A DNA stretch of 64,000 nucleotides, from NCBI GenBank assembly GCA_030141605.1, contig JAQGDQ010000023.1, forward strand, positions 1 through 64,000, given 5' to 3'. Position 1 is the first letter of the stretch. Each line of letters opens with the position of its first letter. A program made the translations under genes and the position numbers. The stretch comes from Tubiluchus corallicola (taxonomy: Eukaryota > Priapulida > Priapulimorpha > Priapulimorphida > Tubiluchidae). Below the pieces are notes generated by a model. That model saw only the letters and a list, made by a program, of their open reading frames with translations. It was not told where the DNA came from and made no database searches. Below, piece by piece: positions 23,101-33,900 of this stretch.

Positions 23101-26100
23101 ACTGTCATTTATGAAGGTAACTCAGACTCTGCAAGTATTTCAGTATTGTTTCCAGGTAAGCTTATTTTAAAATCATATTTATATTGTAGAATACATCGCT
23201 TACATTTAACTGTGATCACTTACTCTTGATTAGTGATTTGTCTAGCTTGCGGAGATTTGTATAAAAATAAAATACTTTGCATCATACAGAAAGCTGTCCT
23301 AACATAGTTAATGAAGAGGACTAGCATGCCTTTATTGTTAAAAATTATTACTTTTTATACCATTTCAAAGTAAGCCCTACATTTTGCTTGTATTAGGACT
23401 ATGAGGTAGCATCACACCTGCCATATTAAAATTAAAATTTATGAATATAACATTTTTATCAGTCTGGAAATGATAGTTTTGTTGTGAATGCTGCACGCTT
23501 TAAAAATTGATATAATTTTATCTATTTTTGGTATATGCTAGGATGATTTAACTCTATTCATTTACACTTACCTGTATGCTATCAGTATGATTCGTAGGTA
23601 ACGTGTAATGTTGTTAAATCTTGGTCTAATAGTAAGTTCGGGCTCTAAATCAAATAGCTTTAGCATTCTGTCTAAATACAGAGCATACATTTCTCTAATT
23701 GACTCAGATAATGTACAATGTACAATAACATGCGACTCGTCTTGAATAGAGAAATTATCGCAATTGAATATCCTGTTGTCAGGAGGAGTGGGTGGCCAAA
23801 CCATCTATCAGTCTCAATCTTCAAATGATGAGGTCAGGTTTGACGTTCGTCTCTTCTTTCCCATTATTGAACATTATTTTATTAGAAACTAACACGTTTG
23901 TATAATAATTCAATCAACAATCGTCTTAAATGCTAAATCTGATCATTTTTAATTACTTGGTACATGCGCATTAATTAATTGCCAGCAATGGCCTTGCAAA
24001 AAATTTTGCATATGAATACACTTATAATTAATAATATGTGAACATTCTACATAGTCCTCATTTATAACGCAAAGCCAGTAGCAGCTTTTACTGAATGAAA
24101 GTTATAAGGTTATAAGCAGAGTATAATGGATGATGTCAGAACAATGGCTTTGCGTGAGCAGTTTTCCATGCGAAAATTGCCGAAAATAGAACAGGTAATT
24201 AACTCCTCGCTACTTCTCTTAGTGGACGTGTCCCAAAATATAGCCCACGCCATCCCTGTTCTTCCTCTTTCTAAAGAGCCATATATCTCCCTCCAAGAGT
24301 CCCACTAAACACCATTAGAATGTCTTTTCTACAGGCCGTTTGGCCAAAATTTTAAAAAATAGGGAGTTGGGCCCAGGAAAATGCCCATAGTGTGCATTAG
24401 TGGCCCTCTCGCGAAATCTAAATATGAGTATTACACCAGTATTACACCATATAGTATTCAATCATTACCAGCACCACCCATGGCCCATTCCAGATCTCTA
24501 GAAATAAAGGGTATAAGTTTTGCAAAAAAATGGCCATTTTGGAGGTTTTTCGGCTCCTGTTACTCCCGGTGGGCCCGATTCGATAAATAAACCCCCAGGT
24601 GCGAACCCTTGGGTGGAGACCTTTCATTTGGCATATAGATCATCGAAAATGATGCCATCGTTAGAGCTATAGCCTCGTCGGTTATATATTTATATCTATA
24701 CCAGCGAAATTAATATATACAATATTAGTAACATTTCTGAGAGGGTGGCTGACCTCGATAATTCATAGTTCTTTCGCCACCCTTTCACCACTAATCAATA
24801 ATTACTTTTGCACTTTGTAATATTATTGTATGTTGTACAGATTTATAAATCACTTAGTTATGTGTTTTGCTATTTTAAAAATGGTGATAAACTAATAAAC
24901 TTACATACTTATTTACTTACTAATGCAGCGTTGAGGACTACATAGCAAGAATATTAACTAAAATGTTGTCATGACTGTAATCATAGCACTTACAAGAGGA
25001 ATTAAATGCCTGAGAGTGACAATAAGAATTATTAATGTACATCTAAATGTATATTTAAATTGTAGTATAGGAATATCTAAAGACAAGGGAATACACTATA
25101 TTTTTAATAACAGTTTGGTTGTACATGACATTATTTTTGATAAAATAAACTGAACGGTTTTATCATAGGGAACGAGTTCTACACATTATACTGACCACTA
25201 TGTACTGACCATCATGTATCAATTACTAATTCTGTTTGTTGCAGAGAATTTTCATAAAAATTTACGAGAGTTGCTAACAAAAATATTTGTTGAAAGATTC
25301 CCGCAATGGAGAAGCAGTACTATATCTAGTCAAAGTATGTAGAATTTTAGTTTTTCCATTTGTCTTTCAATTATGTTACTTTTTTTTATTTTGTAGCTGC
25401 AGTAGTTTTAATGTAAAGTATAATATTAAAAAAGTAGGACGTTTTGACTTTAATTGGATTTGAACTCAGGGCTTTAATTTATATGGCAAACAGTCTTGTA
25501 AGTTCGAGATTCTTTGCTCAAATCTTGGTGATTGTCACATTTTATTGTCTTTTTCCTTTCTCTTCCCGTTTAAGCCAGAGAAAGTGAAAAATTTTGAAAA
25601 AAGGTTTTTAATATTTTCAACTCCAATGGTTTTACCTGTTGTAAGGTTATCTCGTTCATATTTGATATTTTGTTTCAGTATCATTGCCCAAATTAGTTGA
25701 TTTTGATTGGAGAGTTGATCTGAAAATGTCGTCTGACCAGCTATCTAGAATGTCTGTTCCATCATGTATACTTCATTTACAGGTAATTTAATTTACTTAA
25801 TTTATTACTGTCAATTATTGGTGTGTCAGTTAGCTAGAAATTAGCTGAAAATTAGCATTTCCATATTTTTCTGTGAAAAGTCAAAATATTTGGTCAAGGG
25901 TTACTGGCTATTGCTGAAATACTAATATTATGCAATGTCATATAACTCAGCTTGCTATTTCGTGATGTTTTTTTTTTGCAAAATTCCTGTGTAATGGCTA
26001 CAGTTTAGCAACAGATTTCTGTTTTCTTTGCCATATTTCTCTAATAATTATAGAAATTGAAGTTAAAATATGAAGTTTTGGGGAATGTGTACCATTTGTC

Positions 26101-26620
26101 ACATTACAGGGAATATGTTTTTAAAATTAATTCTGTCATCAATGCATCTTAAACTGATTTTTTGTAACTCTGCATAAAAGAACGTCTTCTTATACGTGAG
26201 TGAGTTTGCTAAACCTGGCTTTGGCTCCCCTTAATAATTATAGAAATTAGAGTTAAAATAAAAGTTTTGAGAATGTGTACCGTTTGTCATATTACAGGGT
26301 TCATGTTTTTAAAGTTAAACAACCTGTCAACCATGTATAAATGCATCTTAAGGTGATTTTTTGTAACTCGGCATAAAAGAATCGTGTCTTAAATTTGAAT
26401 TACGTATTGTTTTAGTGTTTTATTATTTCTAATTTCTACATAGCATATGATTAAATACTTTTTCATACTTTCTATGTAGGTGGAAGATCCACCAACCCGA
26501 ATGGGGGCGCCAACATCGTTATCTACACATGACATAGAGCTCAGCAAACAAACTCTGGATACCATGCTTGATGGTTTAGGAAAAATACGTGATCAGTTAT
26601 CAGCAGTTAGTGGTAAATAG
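20104..26620 (+). CDS. COMMD9: COMM domain-containing protein 9
   Basis: Subunit of the COMMD ring of the Commander/CCC complex, which recycles endosomal cargo. Coding exons: 20,104-20,148, 22,810-22,941, 23,071-23,155, 25,245-25,334, 25,679-25,782 and 26,480-26,620. They join in phase to 198 codons plus TAG, the length of human COMMD9. Residues 1-115 are the helical N-terminal domain (ASSKEIVLRLC; LFPENFHKNL). Residues ~118-195 are the COMM domain, with LPKLVDFDWRVDLK, a stretch containing SRMSVPSCILHLQ, and the C-terminal ELSKQTLDTMLDGLGKIRDQ, very close to the vertebrate protein. The start ATGGCAGCG has a good context and gives the expected N-terminus. Intron 2 begins with GC (CAG|GCAAGT), a known minor donor class. 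Intron 1 (2.7 kb) holds nested LINE DNA and intron 3 (2.1 kb) holds another. Confidence 0.96.
20934..22600 (-). mobile_element. Minus-strand LINE 3' end in COMMD9 intron 1
   Basis: The frame 22,580-22,299 on the minus strand reads as the C-terminal RT region of a LINE (GLLKLKGIYKLELAKF, KFKNKLLPELFLNYYT, HSYNT). Its 3' UTR continues to a stem-loop at 21,005-21,055 and a TTACTTACTTA tail at about 20,934-20,950. A plus-strand LINE fragment (21,326-21,915) interrupts it. Without this, the distance from coding frame to tail is close to that of the sister copy at 46,372-47,620. Confidence 0.65.
21326..21915 (+). mobile_element. (TTGAA)n-tailed LINE fragment nested in the minus-strand LINE
   Basis: It ends in AATAAATCTGTTGAATTGAA at about 21,885-21,905, continuing to 21,915. 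It is flanked by GCATAGCTAAACAT (21,312-21,325) and GCATAGCTGAACAT (21,916-21,929), a 13-of-14 match that fits a target-site duplication. No coding frame was recognised inside. Confidence 0.6.
22942..23070 (+). other. GC-AG intron of COMMD9
   Basis: The donor is CAG|GCAAGT and the acceptor GTTTTTGCAG. Using it keeps phase 0 and joins the two conserved exons directly. A GT donor that preserves the frame is absent nearby, so the GC donor is very likely real. Confidence 0.85.
23568..23810 (-). mobile_element. LINE C-terminal scrap with Cys/His motif
   Basis: A minus-strand frame of 78 codons contains PPTPPDNRIFNCD then DESHVIVHCTLSE, a Cys ... His-x3-His-Cys arrangement like the C-terminal knuckle of some LINE polyproteins and comparable with the one at 1128-1497. 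No other part of the element is attached. Confidence 0.45.
23845..24925 (+). mobile_element. LINE 3' UTR, plus strand, split by a 728-bp insertion
   Basis: Sequence 23,845-23,980 and 24,709-24,925 is together nearly collinear with the reverse complement of 46,372-46,720, including a stem-loop (24,741-24,786) and an AATAAACTTACATACTTATT tail. The insert 23,981-24,708 is absent from the 46-kb copy. The element lies in COMMD9 intron 3, sense to the gene. Confidence 0.75.
23981..24708. mobile_element. Unclassified 728-bp insertion inside a LINE 3' UTR
   Basis: Defined by comparison with the uninterrupted copy at 46 kb. ATTAATT borders the left side and ATTAAT the right, a possible short duplication of the target. 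Its ends (GCCAGCAATGGCC ... TACCAGCGAA) show no long inverted repeat. A 60-codon plus-strand frame (24,126-24,308) was not recognised. Confidence 0.5.
26042..26372 (+). repeat. Direct duplication within COMMD9 intron 5
   Basis: Bases 26,042-26,184 and 26,233-26,372 are diverged copies of one segment. Both run TAATAATTATAGAAATT, then GAATGTGTACC(A/G)TTTGTCA, ATTACAGGG, and ATGCATCTTAA ... TGATTTTTTGTAACTC. The second copy has a small insertion. No transposon hallmark was seen. Confidence 0.8.
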
Positions 26621-29600
26621 TGAGAACTAGAGTATAAATTGTTCATTCAGAGTACCCTTGTTTTTTTACATGGTAATGTGGATGTACATTCCCCACAAAG
26701 CTTCAGCTATTTGTCGTATAGTCATATAATATGTGTTTGTGCTATGATAAGACTGTTATGATGTTCAGACAGTATGATGTTAGTTTTTACTTTGGCAGTT
26801 AAAAGTTGTACTTTTCCGTTTTATTTTACACTCTTAATTTATACATTTCATTTATCCATCAGTGCTAATGGGTGAAATCAAAGCTTTGTTCTAGCTTATG
26901 TCCTGCCTTTCACATGACAGAAAAACTTGGAATTTCATTGGCAAGATATAACTGTCGGATTTTTAAGAAACTATAAGTTTTTATTTAGTGTTTTAGCCCA
27001 ATTATTTATATATCTGGAACAGTTTCTTCTAGTTGATATGTTTTTGGTATGCTATAAGAAATATTATACATTGGCCATAATGATGGCTAGCAAGAAAAGC
27101 TCAAAATGTCTTCACAATTAGTCAAATTGTTAATCTTTGTGTTTTGATAACCCGATAGTTTGCACTGACAGTAGAGTTGAAAATTAAAATTATTTTTCCA
27201 CTGTGATGTGCAGCATTTCTGACAGCTCGAGTACTTGTTACTGCCAGCTAAATACTGACCACTGTCCATATTCTCGAAAAATAATGCCTGCGGGCTGTGA
27301 TATGTCTGGTCACTTGTACTGCCAGCTTTGTAAATGAGCTATTGAGCTAATACATGAAAAACTACATACAGTACTTGAAAAATAATGAAGGTTGCAATAT
27401 TACTTTCTAAAATGATTCGTTTAGTATTTTACTCAAAACGGGATGCTCTGCAACTTTTATGCTAAACCACATTTAATACCATAGAATGTGTGACTTCTAA
27501 TACATATTCTTTCTAATCAGTTTGTATCCTAATTGGCTAACTAATTTGTATCCTAAATGAGAAATGAAGTTTATAATGCCAGAAAGAAAATCTATTTCTA
27601 TTTCAGAATGTCATTAGTATAGCATACCATACTATTGTCCAAATAATATATCAAATTTTAGTGTCACTAGCAGTGTTCAATATGAAACTTTCAATAATAA
27701 TTAAACATTCTTTCAGCAGGGGGTTAATCAAGATACATGTGATTAGAATGGAAAAAACTAGCCGTTTTTCATTAAATTGAGTAGCTGCTAATTTAAATGT
27801 GTTTCTAAGATTCTCCAAGCCCTACAAGCCTTACAGTGGTTATCAAGCTACTGCACTTGTTATATGACCTTAGTTTATACTTGTCAAAAACCATTTTGAG
27901 TTTGCTATTTCATCTTAAAGATGTGTAACATAATATAGAATGCAAAATTAAATATACATTTGTGTAGAATGTAAATGTACTTGATTTGTGTATTTTTGCA
28001 AAATGGAGTTTTGTAGAATGACATTGTACAAGGATTTTGTTTAACTATTTCAAGACAATTTATAGTTTATTCCTTTTTCCAGAAGAGTATTAATGTAGAA
28101 ATGCAGGTTTTTCTATATTCTTGTGTAAGTACTGTACAGTAAACGTTGGTATAATTATGAACAATTGATTCAAATAACATTGTATGCCACAACAAACTTT
28201 ACAATTTTCTGATTTTTATTATTTTCACAATGCACACAGTATAGCAAAATATAATTAGACGTGAAGTAATAAAAATACTGATGACAGTTGTTGCTGTAAT
28301 CAAAAATGTACACATTTTATGCCCTTAAAAGGTAATGGCTTACAACGAAGACCAAATATAGCATAAATATCATTAAAAGGTAAAGAATAAAAAGTTTTTA
28401 TAGGGCAATAATATTTACCTTCTGACCGTAATGTGCCAGAGGTATCAGCTTACACTAATGCATACGATACACTTTGTTCAATTTATTCTTTCAGTGTAAA
28501 TACCTTCGTTTGTAACCGTGTGTTATTAGTTAATAAATACAACCATAGTGGATTGACAACCTATACAACTTGGGTCTAAATTTTGACATATTCAAAATAG
28601 CCGACTTCTAATTAAGATTATCAATGTAATTTTGTGAGAAAACCACGCATAGGTCTATGCTTATGACCATACAAAAATACCTTTTTGTTTAAAACAAGGA
28701 TATTGGTTTAGCAAACATGCAAAATTAAACACGTTTAGGCTCGTGTCACCCAGAGCTGGACATAATCCGCAATGCGTAAACCGTGAGGAGAAAAAAAACT
28801 GCGTTATGAAAAATGAACGTATGATAACCAGTTGTTCCTGCACACAGATAATCCATTTGCCGTCTTCCGCCAACCGCAGTTTGCCTACCTGTGTAAGAAG
28901 TTAGCCATAATCTGTGTGATAGGCTCCTGATAAGCTGTTTTGAGTGGTTCATAAGGCGGCTTACTGTGAAATGAATTTGGCCATTAATTTCATTTGCCAT
29001 AGAGCATTTCAAAAATTCATAACAGAATGGTCTCATAAACATTAAAAAGCAATTTTTAAATGCGACATTTCACTAATACTGCAATTAGATATGTGCATTG
29101 CCCAAATGGATTATGTCAAAATGTTTAACAATTTACACAGATTAAGAAGCACATTACAGGTTATGATATATGCCTTCTGGAAGATGAAAAACACCTTATG
29201 CCTTACGGATTATGGACTGTTCCTTACTCCTTTCTCTGTGTGACACGGGTCTTGTTATGCAAAAATGTGACTAAAGTTCATATTTGTAGCAAAAGCAGGA
29301 TGTTTCGTTGTTCCAGTTTTTACAAAATATTGAACAAAAGCCTGCAGAGGACAGTGTAATATTTCATAAAAAAAGATAAATAATAATACAGAATAGTATT
29401 TAAAAATCGGTGACAATATTTGACCTAAGACTGTGTTAAATACTACTAAAATCTGTTTTACAAAAATTATTTATTTAGTTTTAACAACATTTACACAATC
29501 TTGAGTGTTAAAATTTTATTTGCTGATAGAGTCTTACTTGCTTAACTTAATATATCTTAACAATGATAATAACAATGTATTTCATTTAACATCGATACAA

Positions 29601-30047
29601 TGATAATTTATTTAATGTACATGTATTTCACAAATTTGCGTCGGCATGAGCTACAATACCATAGAGACTGATTAAAGTTTTAATGCCTGATTTGAATATT
29701 TTAAGTCACCGTAAAGTTCTAAAAAACGGTAATATTTGACTTAAATCTAGAATGCATATTATTACTTATGTATGGAGAAGTGAAATAATGAAATAATATT
29801 TAATAGTAATTAAAGATTTTTAAGTACACGTAGTTTGTGATATAATTACACATAACCTTAATTCAAGATTGTGGATGATCACTATTAAAGCCACAACTAC
29901 TATTTTATTAAACATTTAAATCCACATATAGTAAAAAGAAGAAACTGTGAAAAAACTGTCCAGAACAAACTCGAATCTGAATCATGGAAGCTCAAATTGC
30001 AAAATACTCAAAAACCCCTGGTGCAAATTCTTCAGACGCTGGTTCCA
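26621..30047. other. Long intergenic region after COMMD9
   Basis: This includes the COMMD9 3' UTR, whose polyadenylation site I could not place with confidence. The rest is AT-rich with no clear exon. A slightly GC-richer island at 28,620-29,040 carries a 98-codon minus-strand frame (29,042-28,746) that resembles nothing I know. Confidence 0.35.
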
Positions 30048-30190
30048 GTGTTGGGTAGTAGCGAAACTACTAAAATTAGCAACGTTGATCTAGTGCCACT
30101 ACTTTGAAAATGAATAGAAGTTGTAGTTTCACTACTTTTTAAAATAGCTCTGTAGCATCACTACAGCATTACATTTAATTCATGTAGTTG
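30048..30190 (+). mobile_element. hAT-like transposon end
   Basis: The sequence starts CAGTGTTGGGTAGTAGCGAA and continues with repeated ACTAC / GTAGT words (GTAGTTTCACTACTTTTTAA), the typical subterminal pattern of hAT elements in animals. A degenerate other end may lie near 30,680-30,760 (GTAGTGGCAGTAC, GCAGTAACTGCAG), but no clean inverted terminus or 8-bp duplication was found. Confidence 0.5.
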
Positions 30191-30922
30191 GCAGTTAATG
30201 TCTGCATAGTGACTTGCGTTTTAATAGCAGCTGGAGACGTTTACAGGTTTAGCTCATTGTGTAACTGTGTACTTGTAGTTGTAATGACCTCAGGCACAAT
30301 GACGCAAAACTTTAATGTGTCCTATGCCTCGATGGTCATTTTATTCGTGCGTCTTCTCTTGGAAAACATATTCCACCCAAAATTTAACAGTTAATGACAG
30401 CAACTTTAAAAGTTACTTTTTAAGGTAAGTAAACATGTGTGAAGTTTGAATAGCGGTTTGTCGCATAAAATAGAAAAGTGTGGCACGAATAATATAGTAA
30501 TAAATAATGTTCATAAAGCATGAATGATCTCTGCTGTAAATGTCTGTTTAAAATCCTAAGTAAGCTGCTTAGTTGGAACCTTGATACAATTTGTGTTTGT
30601 TCTTTAACTGGCTCTTTTAACGTGCCACCTGAATTTGCTGTGTATTACATCAATGCTGCTCAGAAGACGTCGCAAAACGAAAGTAGTGGTTATTGTAGTG
30701 GCAGTACTTTTATGCAGTAACTGCAGTTGCAACAACTACTCTTCTAAAAAACTAACATATGCTTGAAAAATTTGTAAAGACAGTAACTATAGGTTGATTT
30801 AATTAAAGCTGTTCCCACCATGTGAAAATAACAATATTGGTCCTACATTACAAAACAAAAAACCAGCAAAACATGCAACAATTTACAATGCAGTCTTAAC
30901 ACTCCACATTTTTCATTAGCAC

Positions 30923-30928
30923 TTTATT
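30923..30928 (-). terminator. Polyadenylation signal overlapping the PRAS40-like stop codon
   Basis: On the minus strand the gene ends AAG TAATAAAGTGC, so the AATAAA hexamer begins inside the TAA stop. If used, the 3' UTR is only about 15-30 bases. No better AATAAA was seen just downstream. Confidence 0.5.
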
Positions 30929-33900
30929 ACTTTTTTGTATTTGGCCGTGATCCAGTATACGACGGTAGTCGCGGGCGAGGTAGCTCCCCGAATACATCTC
31001 TTGCTTCCATGCGTACAGACTGCGCTAAAGCCATAATGGATGCGCCCATGTCTTCCGGATTTGCAGGTGCTCCCACCTGTAACACACGTGTTAAAATTAC
31101 TCATAGGTGAAAACAAACTGAAATAATATATACAAAATTGCAAACCACAGATCTCTAGCTTTTTACTGAGCTGCATCAACTTTAACACTCCTTAATAATA
31201 ATAATAATATTAATAATAATTTATTGGCTATTTAAAATGCATCAACATTAAAATGGACAAATTCACTTCACATATATAAATCATACAAATAAAAAGTATA
31301 TACACAATTGACTGTTATAGATAAGGTTCAAATCATAATGCATGGTATACAAAAATCACTAGAAATCAGCCCAAAAACCAGTACTTTAATAAGTCGATAG
31401 TAAATTTTTAATTAATTAAAAAATCTTCTTTGTAAAAATAAGTATTAAGAAAAATATTTGGACTTTTCAACATTAGTAATTCTATATTAGTGCATAAAAT
31501 AGTAAATTGTTCTATAATTTTGGTGCTGTATGTTAAAAGTATGAGATCTATACGTGACTATATACTGTATAGCAATATATATCGTGATGGATAATATATG
31601 CTTAAATACATTTGCAGTTCAGTACAAACATCTAAAGTGGATGAACATCTTAAAGGACTAGTCTCAATAATAGATAGGTTCCTCTCCTATCACACACGAT
31701 CACTGGATGTACTGGATAGTATGAAACATGCTTAATTCGAAGAAATATTACAAACCCTTAAAAATCGTATAACCGAGATTCGACTGTATTGTAATTGGGT
31801 AAAAAAAATGAAGATTTTTTCGGACACTTCAGAAAATTTTTCTCCAAAGAAACAACAAGCAGCAAATAAACATGCGTCCTTCTATTGCAACACATCTTAT
31901 ACCAGAAAACATTTGGATCGTCATTAACAAGCCATAAATAGTTGCTGGGAGCTCTATGTCAAATTTGATATCTAGAAAGAGAAGGCTGATGATTTTTCAC
32001 TGGTACTAAAACACCATTTGGTGCTCGAGCATTAATAAATTAATTTTATTGGCCAACATTCTTACGTTGCCTTCAGCATCTGCTGCAATATTGACAGGTT
32101 GTGGATGCCACGTCGGCATCTTCATTGGCATAGAGTGCGCCACCTGTTGCGTTTTCCTAAGGCGTTGCGGTACGGCAACCATTCCCACTGCCTCTTGATC
32201 AGTTCCATGACCAGAAGATGAATCTGGAATGAGTCATAAATGCTTTGGAAAATTATTCCATACGCAACTCCTGTTTGCCATACAATCTAATACTCAGCAT
32301 TGCACGAATAATTATTGTAACTTTGAAAAAGAAATGCCAAAAAAACAACATTTATATGGTGTATTTTTATAAAAGACACTTGTGCTCCTGCCTAATGTGA
32401 TGTATAGAAATTAATTAAAAATGCATAAAAATACAACATATATATTGTACTTTAAAATGCAACATAGTTAGAAACACAGTAGTTTCTATTCACGTTCCAA
32501 CCTCTTTCAATTTTTATTTGATGTCATGGAAACTGACTCAGATAAAGTCTACCACATGATGCCTAACAGGAAAATCAACAGTTACAACAGTCGTCGGTCT
32601 AAGCCATTTGTTCTATCATGTTGCAAAACTTCCCGATTGGCACATATGTATAATCTGATTTTTTTATACTGATTTCACGTCACTTAAATTTATCTTAATG
32701 GTTCAATTATTTAATTAAATTTGTGCCTATGTACTAACATGCTGGCAATTTTATCTTATATCAGACTGTTTCTTGTCTATTCTGTTTATATGATCAGTCA
32801 TTCCTAATTTTGCAAATCATTATGGATGCAATTTAAATAAAAAATACATATATATCTATCTCAGGAATTGTTCCACTCCAGGGAAACAACCTTCATTAAA
32901 TTAAGTATGTCTGGCACTGACAGCAACAGTACTTGCGGGAATGCCAATTACACAAACCAATGACTAACATAAAAACTACCACATTCATTAAAAATGTCCA
33001 TATAATTTAGACCCCTTACCGTCATTGCTTATATCTCCATCGTCTTCATCGTCAGATTCGTAAAACAGTGCATCCTCTTCCTCAGCTGTTTCAGCCAAAT
33101 CAAGAGTAAACAAATCTAAATTGTATAGTGATAGAATAAACATAGTACTACAATGCAGTTTTTTATTATTATTTGATCAAACAAAGCAACAGGCATTTAA
33201 GTGACAAGCGTAAACAAAACTAGATCCAGCTTCCAGATGTAGATCTAAAACCAGATCCTTCTCCTGCTTCATAACTCATTCTTCTTAAAATGCTAATTGA
33301 AATAACAAGTGAACAATAAAAAAAAAACCTTTGGTGGGTGAGCAGATGTAAGTGGATCCATCCAATAAATGCAAAATGACCTTGATGTGAATTTGGACTA
33401 GCACATTGTGTCTGTGTATGATAATTAGAATGTTAAATGAGAATTGAAACAGTAGAACAAAATAGACGGTTAAATGTGCAGTGCTAGTTACAAGTGCAAC
33501 TCGTCCATGTCTGACAGGTATCATGGTATTAAGATGAAGTTTGTAGGATGAATAGTTTTTGAAAATCATAAAAATAAAGAGTTTATTAACACAGTGATGA
33601 AGATCTGCGAAAATATAAAGAGTGCCATAGCATGACATGGAATAAGCCTTTTCAGAGTTTCATTGTGCGCACTCGCAGTTGCTGCAGGTCAAAGGTTAAG
33701 TGTACCCCAGCAACTCGTACTAACTACAACCGCCATGTGACACGTGTGTAAAGCAAACACACTGTCTGCTGCATCAGTTCAGTAACTTCAGTTATTTTAC
33801 GTGGACTTTACTTAATTATGCATTAGTGTGCATGTAGAATGATTTACTAGCAGGATCTTAATTGGGAACAAGAAAAAATGCACTAGGTAAGGTTCTAGCT

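Noticed and set aside
28746-29042. 98-codon minus-strand frame after COMMD9
   Set aside because: No splice partner, no recognised motif, and no similarity to known transposon proteins.
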